NCBI RefSeq assembly: GCF_000743355.1
Contig: NZ_JQEI01000026.1
Coordinates: forward strand, 62,001 to 126,000
DNA: 64,000 nucleotides
Origin: Serratia sp. Ag1
GTDB taxonomy: Bacteria; Pseudomonadota; Gammaproteobacteria; Enterobacterales; Enterobacteriaceae
Reading direction: 5' to 3'
The notes beneath the pieces are model-generated. The model had not been told where the DNA came from, did no database searches, and saw nothing but the letters and a program-made list of their open reading frames with translations. Positions 7,931 to 15,707 of this stretch are shown in pieces. Each line of letters starts with the position of its first letter. Within the stretch, counting starts at the first letter, position 1. The position numbers were made by a program, and so were the translations under genes.

Positions 7931-9850
7931 ATGGATAAATGGCGGCTTTTGGCATTGGGCCTGTGTCTCACTGCATTTTCTGGTGCAACACTGGCGGACT
8001 CTTTGGATGCCCAGCGTCAGCGTTACCTGCAAGTCAAACAGGCTTGGGACAGTAATCAGACAGCGGTCGTGCAGCAATTGATGCCGACGCTGCGGGATTA
8101 CCCACTGTATCCGTATCTGGAATACCGGCAGCTGACGCAGGATCTTTCGACGGCCAGCGTTGCGCAGGTGAGCCAATTCCTGCAGATGCACCCAACGTTG
8201 CCACCAGCCCAATCGTTGTCAGCCCGCTTTGTCAATGAATTGGCAAGCCGCGAGGACTGGCGCACGCTGCTGACATTCAGCCCGCAGGCACCAAAGCCGG
8301 TTGCGGCGCGTTGTAATTACTATTACGCCAAATGGGTGACCGGCGATCAGCAGGCTGCCTGGAGTGGTGCAGACGAGATCTGGTTGAGCGGTAAAACCTT
8401 GCCAGGTTCCTGTGACAAGCTGTTCGGTGTTTGGCAGGCGGCTGGCAAGCAAACGCCGCTCAACACGTTGGCGCGTATGAAGCTGGCACTGGCCGAGGGT
8501 AACAGCAGCCTGGTGAACTACCTGTATCGCCAGCTACCCGCTAGTTATCAGACCATGGGCGATGCTTTGGTGCGCTTGCAGAATGATCCAACCACGGTGG
8601 AATCCTTTGCCCGTAGCGTTGGCCCAACCGACTTTACCCGTTCGGCTACCAGTATCGTTTTCGCCCGCCTGGCGCGTCAGGATGCGGAAAGTGCTCGTGC
8701 GATGATCCCAACCCTGGCCCGTTTGCAGAAAATGAGTGACAGCGAGAAACTGGAGCTGGAAGAAGCGGTGGCCTGGCGCCTGATGGGTAGCGATGCCACT
8801 TTTGAGCAGACTCAGTGGCGCGATCAGGTGATCTTGCGCAGCCAGTCCCCAGCGCTGCTGGAGCGCAGGGTGCGTATGGCGCTCGGGGTTGGCGATCGTG
8901 CCGGGGTGAAAACCTGGTTGGCACGTTTACCGGAAGAGTCGCGTAATAAAGACGAATGGCGTTACTGGCAGGCCAGTCAACTGATTGACGACGGTCAGCG
9001 CAGCGAAGGGGAGCAAATACTGCGTAGCCTGATGAATGAGCGCGGTTTTTACCCCATGGTAGCGGCACAAAAACTGAATACGCCTTACCCGATCAAGGTG
9101 CTAGCCGCCACCAAGCCTAGCGCTGCTTTGGTGAATGGCCCGGAAATTGCCCGCGTGCGTGAACTGATGTACTGGAATATGGATAACCTGGCGCGCAGCG
9201 AATGGGGTTCATTTGTCGCCAGCCGCAGCAAGCCGGAGCAGGAAGCTTTAGCGCGCTATGCGTTTGAACAGAAATGGGCCGACCTGAGCGTACAGGCTAC
9301 CATTGTCGCCAAACTGTGGGATCATCTGGAGGAACGTTTCCCGATGGCATGGTCGCAGGACTTCCATCGCGCCACCGAGGACAAAGGTATTACGCCAAGC
9401 TATGCCATGGCGATTGCCCGGCAGGAAAGCGCCTGGAACCCGAAAGCCCAATCACCCGTGGGCGCATCCGGGTTAATGCAGGTGATGCCGCGTACCGCTC
9501 AGCATACGGTGCAGATGTACGGTATTCCCGGGTATGCCAGCCCGAGTCAACTGTTTGATCCTCAAACCAACATCAACATTGGTACCAGTTACCTTGAGTC
9601 GGTATACCAGCAATTTGGCCGCAACCGTATTTTATCTTCGGCTGCGTATAACGCTGGCCCATCGCGGGTGAATACCTGGTTGGGTAACACCGATGGCCGC
9701 GTTGATGCGGTGGCGTTTGTCGAAAGTATTCCATTCTCGGAAACCCGTTCTTATGTGAAGAACGTTTTGGCTTACGACGCATTTTACCGTTACTTTATGC
9801 ATCGCCCGGCCAAAGTGTTGACCGATGCGGAGTGGCAACGGCGCTATTGA
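7931..9850 (+). CDS. slt: Soluble lytic murein transglycosylase Slt
   Basis: Slt is a periplasmic enzyme that cleaves the MurNAc-GlcNAc bond of peptidoglycan with formation of 1,6-anhydroMurNAc, acting exolytically in turnover and recycling. From the ATG at 7931 it is 639 residues, like E. coli Slt. A signal peptide ends at about ATLA-DS (residue 22). The long alpha-helical ring domain is followed by the C-terminal goose-lysozyme-like domain. The catalytic motif is RQESAWNPKAQSPVGASGLM, with catalytic Glu499. The start is chosen over an upstream in-frame ATG because AAGGAAAGAG precedes it and the signal peptide begins there. trpR follows after 89 bases with its own regulated promoter. Confidence 0.96.
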   Translation: MDKWRLLALGLCLTAFSGATLADSLDAQRQRYLQVKQAWDSNQTAVVQQLMPTLRDYPLYPYLEYRQLTQDLSTASVAQVSQFLQMHPTLPPAQSLSARFVNELASREDWRTLLTFSPQAPKPVAARCNYYYAKWVTGDQQAAWSGADEIWLSGKTLPGSCDKLFGVWQAAGKQTPLNTLARMKLALAEGNSSLVNYLYRQLPASYQTMGDALVRLQNDPTTVESFARSVGPTDFTRSATSIVFARLARQDAESARAMIPTLARLQKMSDSEKLELEEAVAWRLMGSDATFEQTQWRDQVILRSQSPALLERRVRMALGVGDRAGVKTWLARLPEESRNKDEWRYWQASQLIDDGQRSEGEQILRSLMNERGFYPMVAAQKLNTPYPIKVLAATKPSAALVNGPEIARVRELMYWNMDNLARSEWGSFVASRSKPEQEALARYAFEQKWADLSVQATIVAKLWDHLEERFPMAWSQDFHRATEDKGITPSYAMAIARQESAWNPKAQSPVGASGLMQVMPRTAQHTVQMYGIPGYASPSQLFDPQTNINIGTSYLESVYQQFGRNRILSSAAYNAGPSRVNTWLGNTDGRVDAVAFVESIPFSETRSYVKNVLAYDAFYRYFMHRPAKVLTDAEWQRRY

Positions 9851-9879
9851 TGTTGAAGGCATGCCCTGCTGGCCTGAGT

Positions 9880-9930
9880 TTGGTCGGCCAGTGGGGATAT
9901 GTTATGCTCTCGTACTAGTTTAATAGTATG
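9880..9930 (+). promoter_or_regulatory. trpR promoter overlapped by a Trp operator
   Basis: A -35-like TTGGTC (9880-9885), 17 bases and -10 TATGCT (9903-9908) are followed by CGTACTAGTTTAATAGTATG (9911-9930). This matches the trp operator dyad CGTACTAGTT/AACTAGTACG, perfectly in the left half. The operator covers the expected transcription start, as in the autoregulated trpR promoter of E. coli. Confidence 0.8.
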
Positions 9931-9939
9931 GTGGCTGCC

Positions 9940-10269
9940 ATGACGCAATTATCACTCAACGATCCCGCCCTCTCCGAACAAGGCAATGACGATTGGCTGC
10001 GCTTTGTGGCGCTGTTGCAAAGTTCGTTTGCCCAAGACTTGCATCAACAACTGATGCAACTGCTTTTGACACCGGATGAACGCACCGCACTCGGGACACG
10101 TGTGCGGATCATTCAGGAATTGATGCGTGGTGAAATGAGTCAGCGCGAATTGAAGAATGAATTGGGTGCAGGGATTGCCACCATTACCCGTGGTTCAAAC
10201 AGCCTTAAAGCGGCATCTCCAGCGCTGAAGCAGTGGTTGGAGCAGCAGTTGCTGGGCGATGCACAATAG
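9940..10269 (+). CDS. trpR: Trp operon repressor TrpR
   Basis: TrpR is a dimeric helix-turn-helix repressor. With bound L-tryptophan it silences trp, aroH, mtr and its own gene. The 109-residue protein (start at MTQLSL) is almost identical to E. coli in the DNA-binding and Trp-binding region: [15 protein letters not shown], then [20 protein letters not shown] at about 67-86. The N-terminal arm is divergent. An in-frame ATG at 9928 lies inside the operator, so 9940 is preferred. Even so the leader is very short, roughly 25 bases after the predicted transcription start, and no strong ribosome binding site is visible. Confidence 0.95.
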   Translation: MTQLSLNDPALSEQGNDDWLRFVALLQSSFAQDLHQQLMQLLLTPDERTALGTRVRIIQELMRGEMSQRELKNELGAGIATITRGSNSLKAASPALKQWLEQQLLGDAQ

Positions 10270-10285
10270 CATCACCTCAGCGGAT

Positions 10286-10828
10286 TTATTGATGCGGTGT
10301 ATTGCTAGTGTGGTTGCGATAAATCGGGTTGTGGAATGGCACCAGTGCCAACAGCAATGCCTGATGGTAAACGCTGGTGCGGCTCAGCCTGCCATCAGTG
10401 AAAATACCGATCGCGCCGCCTTGGCGTTTGACCTCGGTATTGCCCGTCAGCTCTGCCATTTCACTGCCCAGTTCGCGACCAGCTCGGATTCCCTGTAAAA
10501 TAGCTTCTGGCAGCATCAGGCTGGCAGAACGCGATTCACCACGGGTTTGTGGGTTTTCTATCGTCATCCAGGCGAAGGTCATGTTTTCTTCGATCCCGGC
10601 TTCTACACCAACCCAAAAATCGGCTTCTGGCCGCACTTGCCGTGCTTCCATTACCCGCTGCCGGGCACCGGTACGCGTTTCGACATTGCCTATTGGCTGC
10701 ATTGAGACTCCGCTGGCGACGTCGACGGACTCGATGCGGCACTGGCCTTCGCCAAAAGTATCTTCAAAGGCCAGTTGAATAGCCTTAATCTTTGCCGGGT
10801 TGGTAGTTGCAGCAATAACATGGTACAT
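10286..10828 (-). CDS. yjjX: Inosine/xanthosine triphosphatase YjjX
   Basis: YjjX is a cytosolic house-cleaning NTPase that hydrolyses ITP and XTP to keep deaminated purines out of nucleic acids. The protein is 180 residues, about ten longer than E. coli YjjX. The N-terminal [17 protein letters not shown] carries the phosphate-binding TNPAK loop. [12 protein letters not shown] and [11 protein letters not shown] are family hallmarks. The C-terminal tail ([12 protein letters not shown]) is extra. It is convergent with trpR (16-base gap) and divergent from gpmB, as in E. coli. Confidence 0.93.
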   Translation of the reverse strand: MYHVIAATTNPAKIKAIQLAFEDTFGEGQCRIESVDVASGVSMQPIGNVETRTGARQRVMEARQVRPEADFWVGVEAGIEENMTFAWMTIENPQTRGESRSASLMLPEAILQGIRAGRELGSEMAELTGNTEVKRQGGAIGIFTDGRLSRTSVYHQALLLALVPFHNPIYRNHTSNTPHQ

Positions 10829-10929
10829 AACGGGTCTAATATCCTTCTAGCCGATACGTCAGGCGCCGTTATAAGTGGCCGCCGGGCGCAGATAAACTCA
10901 AGTTTCACGCAGTATAACGGAAAACAAAC

Positions 10930-11577
10930 ATGTTACAGGTATACCTTGTTCGCCATGGTGAAACGGAATGGAACGCGGCACGCCGTATTCAAGGCCAGTC
11001 CGACAGCCCATTAACCGCCACAGGTGAATATCAGGCACAACAGGTTGCCAATCGCGTGTGCCTTGAAGGCATTACGCACGTGATTACCAGCGATCTGGGC
11101 CGCACTCGTCGCACCGCACAAATTATTGCTGAGGCGTGTGGTTGTGACGTGATTAATGATGTTCGGTTGCGCGAGCTGCATATGGGGGTGCTGGAGGAGC
11201 GCCTGATCGACAGCCTGACGCCACAGGAAGAGCAGTGGCGTAAACAGATGGTCGATGGTACTGCTGATGGCCGTATTCCTCAAGGTGAATCCATGGTGGA
11301 GTTAGGCGTGCGCATGCGTGCTGCGCTGGAAAGCTGCCTGCAGTTGCCGCCAGGCAGCAAGCCGTTGCTCGTCAGCCACGGTATCGCATTGGGTTGCCTG
11401 ATAAGCACCGTGCTGGGGTTGCCAGCCTATGCAGAGCGTCGCCTGCGTTTGCGTAACTGTTCACTGTCACGCGTCGATTATCAGCAAAGCCCATGGCTGG
11501 CTTCTGGCTGGATCGTCGAAACCGCAGGTGATGTCTCGCATCTGAGCATGCCAGCGTTGGACGAACTGCAACGCTAA
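10930..11577 (+). CDS. gpmB: Histidine phosphatase-family protein GpmB (YtjC)
   Basis: This is a 215-residue member of the histidine phosphatase superfamily, named phosphoglycerate mutase B by similarity. The phosphate pocket residues are in place: RHGE at 8-11 with His9 as phospho-acceptor, Arg58/Arg61-type basic residues in SDLGRTRRTA, and the second histidine His150 in LVSHG. Its true activity in enterobacteria is more likely a general sugar phosphatase than glycolytic mutase. That is family knowledge, not seen here. The last four bases overlap the convergent rob stop, so the two transcripts must overlap. Confidence 0.92.
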   Translation: MLQVYLVRHGETEWNAARRIQGQSDSPLTATGEYQAQQVANRVCLEGITHVITSDLGRTRRTAQIIAEACGCDVINDVRLRELHMGVLEERLIDSLTPQEEQWRKQMVDGTADGRIPQGESMVELGVRMRAALESCLQLPPGSKPLLVSHGIALGCLISTVLGLPAYAERRLRLRNCSLSRVDYQQSPWLASGWIVETAGDVSHLSMPALDELQR

Positions 11578-12443
11578 CGCCGGATCGGGATCAGGTAATC
11601 ACACTTGATCTCGGTCGATGCTTGCGGCGGTCTGCGGTCACTCTGCGGATAAAAGCGCTCAATATCATGGCCTTTACGGCGCGTCAGTTCGAGCGCCGGT
11701 AGGCAAGTGCCATACAGCATCAGGATAAAGTCCTGCAGGCCCGAGCTTGGCCCCTGATAGTTAAACCTGACATACTCGCCACCCGGCAGTATCACGGGCT
11801 GGCCTTCCTGCGCGTTCGCCGGAACGTGGTTCGGTTCCAGTGCGGTGGTATACAGCACTTCCTGTTCATCGTCTCTTTCTGGGTTGGGCCGCGAATGGTG
11901 CAGGCCGTACAGCACTGGTGGCAGGGTTTCCGCCTCACCCAGAAACTGACACCAGAACTGCGCACGCAGCTCATTACGGAAATTGGAGATTTGCTCCAGG
12001 TTGCAGGAGTAGCTCTGGGTCAGGCCAATCAGGTGCTGTTCCGGCTGAGTGACAAACTCCGGCTTTGGCAAGGTGAAGGCCCCCAAACGTATTGGTGGAC
12101 AGATACCGAAAGCGCTCCAGTCTTCCAGGCGGCGATACAAGGCTGGGGTTTGAGCAAATTGTTTTTTGAACGCGCGGGTGAACGTCTGCTGTGAATCAAA
12201 GCGATATTGTAGGGCAATATCCAGAATCGGGCGGCTGGTTAAGCGTAATGCGACAGCGGCTTTGGATAGCCGTCTGGCGCGGATGTAAGCGCCGATGGCA
12301 TGACCAGTGATATCTTTGAACATCCGTTGTAGATGCCATTTAGAGTAACCCGCTTTTGCGGCCACGTTGTCCAGTGACAAAGGTTGGTCCAAATGGCTTT
12401 CCAGCCAGCTAAGCAGATCACGAATGATACCGGCTTGATCCAT
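11574..12443 (-). CDS. rob: AraC-family regulator Rob
   Basis: Rob is the constitutively abundant paralogue of MarA/SoxS that activates multidrug, solvent and oxidative-stress genes when bile salts or similar ligands bind its C-terminal domain. From the ATG at 12443 the protein is 289 residues, the family length. An AraC/XylS double helix-turn-helix fills residues 1-100: KAGYSKWHLQRMFKD, then YIRARRLSKAAVALR and FDSQQTFTRAFKKQF. It is followed by a GyrI-like ligand-binding domain ending KCDYLIPIRR. The start is supported by ACGAGGAAG upstream and by alignment with E. coli MDQAGIIRDLL. A longer in-frame extension to 12527 is rejected. Confidence 0.96.
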   Translation of the reverse strand: MDQAGIIRDLLSWLESHLDQPLSLDNVAAKAGYSKWHLQRMFKDITGHAIGAYIRARRLSKAAVALRLTSRPILDIALQYRFDSQQTFTRAFKKQFAQTPALYRRLEDWSAFGICPPIRLGAFTLPKPEFVTQPEQHLIGLTQSYSCNLEQISNFRNELRAQFWCQFLGEAETLPPVLYGLHHSRPNPERDDEQEVLYTTALEPNHVPANAQEGQPVILPGGEYVRFNYQGPSSGLQDFILMLYGTCLPALELTRRKGHDIERFYPQSDRRPPQASTEIKCDYLIPIRR

Positions 12444-12784
12444 AGATCTTCCTCGTAAAACTGTGGGGTCGTAACCCGAACGATTTAATTTATCACGCTG
12501 GTACCTGATGCTAACTGACTCATTCATTAATCAGTTGCACTGCACGCATGCCCCTCTCTCTGCGCCGGGAGGCTGCGTGGGAGGGAATGCAATAGCGGGC
12601 ACAAAGAAACGATAACGCCGCATAATAGCAACTTTTTTACTCTGCGACTCCCAAAGATTTTTTCTCCGCGCTGTGTTAAAAATGGCGACTTGGGCCGAGA
12701 AAATCCCTTATCTGTGACGTAAAACATCAGCGTTCTTCATGAGTGCCTCGTTTTCCCTTAGGCTGTTCTCTAGGAGTTAAGTGA
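12444..12784. other. Divergent promoter region of rob and creA
   Basis: No gene is supported. The stretch carries a GC-rich patch near 12540-12600 and T/A-rich segments near 12630-12670. A GCAC-containing sequence near 12536 recalls a marbox, but the downstream half does not fit. Confidence 0.4.
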
Positions 12785-13264
12785 ATGAAAAAAGGATGGA
12801 TATTCTGCTTTAGCCTCGCTTGCGCTGCTATCGGTAGTGCACAGGCGGAACAGGTGGGCTCCGTCGATACGGTATTTAAGCTGTTTGGCCCAGACCACAA
12901 AATCGTGGTTGAAGCGTTCGATGATCCTGACGTTAAAAATGTAACCTGTTATATCAGCAGGGCAAAAACCGGCGGGTTAAAGGGCGGGCTCGGGTTGGCA
13001 GAGGATACCTCGGATGCCGCCATTTCCTGCCAGCAGGTTGGGCCGATTGCCTTGAGCGACAAGATTAAGAATGGTAAATCGGAAGGCACCGTGGTGTTCC
13101 AGAAACGGACTTCACTGGTGTTCAAAAAGCTGCAGGTCGTGCGTTTTTATGATGCCAAACGCAATGCGCTGGTGTATTTGACCTATTCAGACAAAGTGAT
13201 TGAGGGCTCCCCGAAGAACGCGTTGAGCGCGGTGCCAATCATCCCATGGGGCGAAGCCAGATAA
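12785..13264 (+). CDS. creA: CreA family protein
   Basis: CreA is a small conserved protein of unknown biochemical role, named for its place at the head of the creABCD cluster of E. coli. Here it is 159 residues with a clear signal peptide ([21 protein letters not shown]) and four cysteine residues, two of them in the mature part. This suggests a periplasmic protein, possibly with a disulfide. [20 protein letters not shown] is the conserved core. The start has AGGAG 13 bases upstream. The next gene is arcA, so the sensor and regulator genes creBCD that follow creA in E. coli are missing. Confidence 0.92.
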   Translation: MKKGWIFCFSLACAAIGSAQAEQVGSVDTVFKLFGPDHKIVVEAFDDPDVKNVTCYISRAKTGGLKGGLGLAEDTSDAAISCQQVGPIALSDKIKNGKSEGTVVFQKRTSLVFKKLQVVRFYDAKRNALVYLTYSDKVIEGSPKNALSAVPIIPWGEAR

Positions 13265-13267
13265 AGC

Positions 13268-13293
13268 AAAAGGGGTTCAGTATCCTGAACCCC
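13268..13293 (-). terminator. Terminator between creA and arcA
   Basis: The hairpin GGGGTTCAG-TATC-CTGAACCCC is followed on the minus strand by TTTTGCTTT. It terminates arcA and may also stop creA transcripts from the other side. Confidence 0.8.
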
Positions 13294-13313
13294 AAACTCA
13301 ACCGTTGCAGCCG

Positions 13314-14030
13314 TTATTCTTCCAGATCGCCGCAGAAGCGGTAACCTTCACCATGAATGGTGGCAATGATCTCCGGTGTATCCGGCGTCGATTCGAAGTG
13401 CTTACGAATGCGGCGGATGGTGACGTCTACGGTACGATCGTGTGGTTTCAGCTCGCGACCGGTCATCTTCTTCAGTAACTCGCCACGGGATTGGATTTTG
13501 CCCGGGTTTTCACAGAAGTGCAGCATGGCGCGGAATTCGCTGCGTGGCAGTTTGTATTGTTCACCTGCCGGACCGATCAGCGAGCGGCTGTTGATGTCCA
13601 GTTCCCAGCCGTTGAACTTATAGCTTTCAACCAGCTTGCGTTCTTCACCGACGCTACCCAGATTCATGGTGCGTGACAGCAGGTTGCGCGCACGGATAGT
13701 CAGTTCGCGCGGGTTGAAAGGTTTGGTGATGTAATCATCAGCACCAATTTCCAGGCCAAGGATTTTATCCACTTCGTTATCACGGCCAGTCAGGAACATT
13801 AACGCTACGCTGGCTTGTTCACGCAGTTCGCGTGCCAGCAGTAGGCCGTTCTTGCCCGGCAGGTTGATATCCATGATAACCAGGTTGATATCATTTTCAG
13901 ACAGGATGTTATGCATTTCTGCACCATCATTGGCTTCATGAACAACGTAGCCTTCCGCCTCGAAAATGCTCTTCAGGGTGTTACGAGTGACTAACTCGTC
14001 TTCGACAATCAGAATGTGCGGGGTCTGCAT
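13314..14030 (-). CDS. arcA: Aerobic respiration control response regulator ArcA
   Basis: ArcA is an OmpR/PhoB-type response regulator, phosphorylated by ArcB when quinones are reduced. It represses aerobic metabolism genes. The 238-residue protein is nearly identical to E. coli ArcA. The receiver domain has the acidic pocket VEDE at 9-12, phospho-acceptor Asp54 in [10 protein letters not shown] and Lys103 in ITKPF. The C-terminal winged helix contains [15 protein letters not shown]. The partner kinase gene arcB is not in the window. An FNR-type distal promoter lies about 230 bases upstream. Confidence 0.98.
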   Translation of the reverse strand: MQTPHILIVEDELVTRNTLKSIFEAEGYVVHEANDGAEMHNILSENDINLVIMDINLPGKNGLLLARELREQASVALMFLTGRDNEVDKILGLEIGADDYITKPFNPRELTIRARNLLSRTMNLGSVGEERKLVESYKFNGWELDINSRSLIGPAGEQYKLPRSEFRAMLHFCENPGKIQSRGELLKKMTGRELKPHDRTVDVTIRRIRKHFESTPDTPEIIATIHGEGYRFCGDLEE

Positions 14031-14134
14031 ATTTGCTACCTAAAATTGCCAACAAAATAGAAAATAGGAAGTACAGAAGTCTTTGTATTCTTCTTGGAGG
14101 GCAGAGATACCGCTCACATTCCCTCAATGGTCAA

Positions 14135-14275
14135 ACGACTAAAGTACGTAAACTCGTTCTTGATGCACTTTCCATCAATGTCAACAAGATCGCTAGCTTG
14201 GAGGAGACGCTGTTATCAGCATTCCCAAATGATGCCAAAACGGCGCATATCCTAACCCTATTAACAGCAATATAA
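14135..14275 (+). other. yjjY-like reading frame in the arcA leader, without an ATG
   Basis: The frame reads TTKVRKLVLDALSINVNKIA and continues to LLTAI, closely resembling the small E. coli protein YjjY (remembered as starting MTKVR). The codon at the E. coli start position is ACG here, and no in-frame ATG or GTG precedes it; the first upstream start is a TTG at 14033. The 3' end of the frame overlaps the -10 element of the arcA distal promoter. Conservation may therefore reflect arcA control rather than a peptide. Confidence 0.4.
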
Positions 14276-14330
14276 CAGTGCGTGCCGAATTCATCACCCA
14301 ACAAAACTACGCTTTGTTGACATATATCAA
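14262..14330 (-). promoter_or_regulatory. Predicted FNR-dependent distal promoter of arcA
   Basis: TTGACATATATCAA at 14317-14330 matches the FNR box TTGATnnnnATCAA at 9 of 10 positions. On the minus strand a -10 TATATT lies at 14269-14274, with a weak -35 GTGATG at 14292-14297 (17-base spacer). The transcription start would be near 14262 and the FNR box centred at about -61.5, the class I position. E. coli arcA is known to be activated by FNR from a distal promoter. Confidence 0.65.
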
Positions 14331-14660
14331 ATTCAATTCTAGCACGTTAACAGATTTGTGAAAAACACTTACAGAAATGCCAGCTTAAGTCATAGATTAA
14401 CAAATACTGTGAACGATTCAGCATTGCTATAGCCAATGCGCTACAATCGTTGTTTGAATGCGATTGGTTTTTTATTAACTCAATGATTAATAATTAGATT
14501 AATGATATTTATTTAATTATAGGTGTTTCGTTATATTTACATAACTAACGGTGTGTTTTACAACATTGTTGGAGTGGATTAGTATGTTAAGTATTTGTAA
14601 ATATAATCATGCTGGCCGCGACAATAAAAGAACTATTTCTACTTTTTTGCTGGAGTAATG
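14276..14660. other. AT-rich arcA/lasT intergenic region
   Basis: Apart from the FNR box at 14317-14330 and the ribosome binding site GGAG before lasT, nothing specific is seen. TTGACA at 14317 has a poor -10 (TAGCAC) on the plus strand and may or may not drive lasT. Confidence 0.4.
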
Positions 14661-15347
14661 ATGCAGTTTCATATCGTGTTAGTGGCTCCGGCCAGGCCAG
14701 AAAACGTGGGTGCAGCGGCGCGGGCGATGAAAACCATGGGGTTCAATTCGTTGCGTATTGTGGATAGCGAAGCCCACCTGCAACCGGCAGCGCGCTGGGT
14801 GGCCCACGGTGCCGGTGACATTCTGGACGCAGCGCAAACATTCCCCTGTTTGCAGCAGGCGCTGGCCGATGTGGACTTTACCGTTGCGACCACCGCCCGT
14901 AGCCGCGCTCGTTTTCATTACTACTGCACGCCACAGCAACTGACCGGCCAACTGCAGGAACGCCAGCAATGGGGGCAACAGGCCGCATTGGTGTTTGGCC
15001 GCGAGGATTCCGGCCTGACCAATGAGGAGTTGGCGCTGGCAGATTTGCTGACCGGTGTGCCGATGGTTGCTGATTATCCTTCGCTTAATCTCGGTCAGGC
15101 GGTGATGGTGTATTGTTACCAGCTTGCTGAACTGATGAAAGTCACTGCGCCGCAAGAACCGATAGCCCATGCTGGGCAACTGCGGGCCTTGCGCGAGCGG
15201 GCAGATCGGTTGTTGCACGCGCTTGAGGTCAGTGATGACCAAAAATTGCACGATTGGCTCCATCAGCGGCTGGGCGTATTACAACAGCGCGATATAGTGA
15301 TGTTGCATACGCTGTTGCATGACATTGAAAAAAAATTACTGAAGTGA
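14661..15347 (+). CDS. lasT: SPOUT-family RNA methyltransferase LasT/YjtD
   Basis: This protein of 228 residues is related to TrmJ and belongs to the SpoU/TrmH (SPOUT) class of knotted RNA 2'-O-methyltransferases. Family motifs are visible: PARPENVGAAARAMKTMGF at the N-terminus, FGREDSGLTNEEL, and the knot motif YPSLNLGQAVMVYCYQL. The RNA target is not known; the name comes from E. coli YjtD and the older LasT. The second of two adjacent ATGs (14661) is chosen because GGAG lies five bases before it; the first would leave only two. It sits between arcA and thrL as in E. coli. Confidence 0.9.
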   Translation: MQFHIVLVAPARPENVGAAARAMKTMGFNSLRIVDSEAHLQPAARWVAHGAGDILDAAQTFPCLQQALADVDFTVATTARSRARFHYYCTPQQLTGQLQERQQWGQQAALVFGREDSGLTNEELALADLLTGVPMVADYPSLNLGQAVMVYCYQLAELMKVTAPQEPIAHAGQLRALRERADRLLHALEVSDDQKLHDWLHQRLGVLQQRDIVMLHTLLHDIEKKLLK

Positions 15348-15491
15348 TGTTAATGTTATTTTTTGTAAAACCAGTGTAATTGACTGCTTTATTGGCTTTT
15401 TATCGATTTTTTATTCCGTCATTCGGTGGCTTGTCTGTTGCATTGCGCACAATCCGGTTTGGTTGTTAAATGATCAAATTGAAGAAATAAT

Positions 15492-15518
15492 TTGACTTGG
15501 GAAAGCGATTGCTTTAAC
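15492..15518 (+). promoter_or_regulatory. thr operon promoter
   Basis: TTGACT (15492-15497) is followed by TTTAACCAATATAGG from 15513. The same block, TTGACTT...CTTTAACCAATATAGG, precedes thrL in E. coli with nearly identical spacing. The leader peptide starts 40 bases further on. Confidence 0.7.
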
Positions 15519-15557
15519 CAATATAGGGGACAAGATTCTAATGAGACAGACAGACCA

Positions 15558-15626
15558 ATGCGTTACATCAGCCTGAACACCACAATTATTACCACCACCG
15601 ATACCACAGGTAACGGGGCGGGCTGA
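15558..15626 (+). CDS. thrL: thr operon leader peptide
   Basis: This 22-residue peptide has seven threonine and three isoleucine codons, packed as NTTIITTTDTTGNGAG. It is the control peptide for attenuation of the threonine operon. Ribosome stalling at Thr/Ile codons when charged tRNA is short prevents formation of the downstream terminator. The C-terminal TTGNGAG is the same as in E. coli, while the start (MRYISLN) differs. The stop lies 24 bases before the terminator arm. Confidence 0.93.
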   Translation: MRYISLNTTIITTTDTTGNGAG

Positions 15627-15649
15627 CGCGCACAGGAAACAAAAGAAAA

Positions 15650-15682
15650 AGCCCGCACCTAACCAGTGCGGGCTTTTTTTTC
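15650..15682 (+). terminator. thr attenuator terminator
   Basis: GCCCGCAC (15651-15658), a seven-base loop, GTGCGGGC (15666-15673) and a run of T. The A-rich left flank extends the stem. It lies between thrL and thrA, the standard attenuator position. Confidence 0.93.
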
Positions 15683-15707
15683 GTCATAAATTCAGGAGAT
15701 AACATAA

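Noticed and set aside
12530-12555. Possible marbox near the rob promoter
   Set aside because: The GCAC half is present but the AAA half is missing, so it does not meet the consensus.
12527-12727. 66-codon frame upstream of rob
   Set aside because: No homology recognised and no ribosome binding site; it lies in the divergent rob/creA promoter region.
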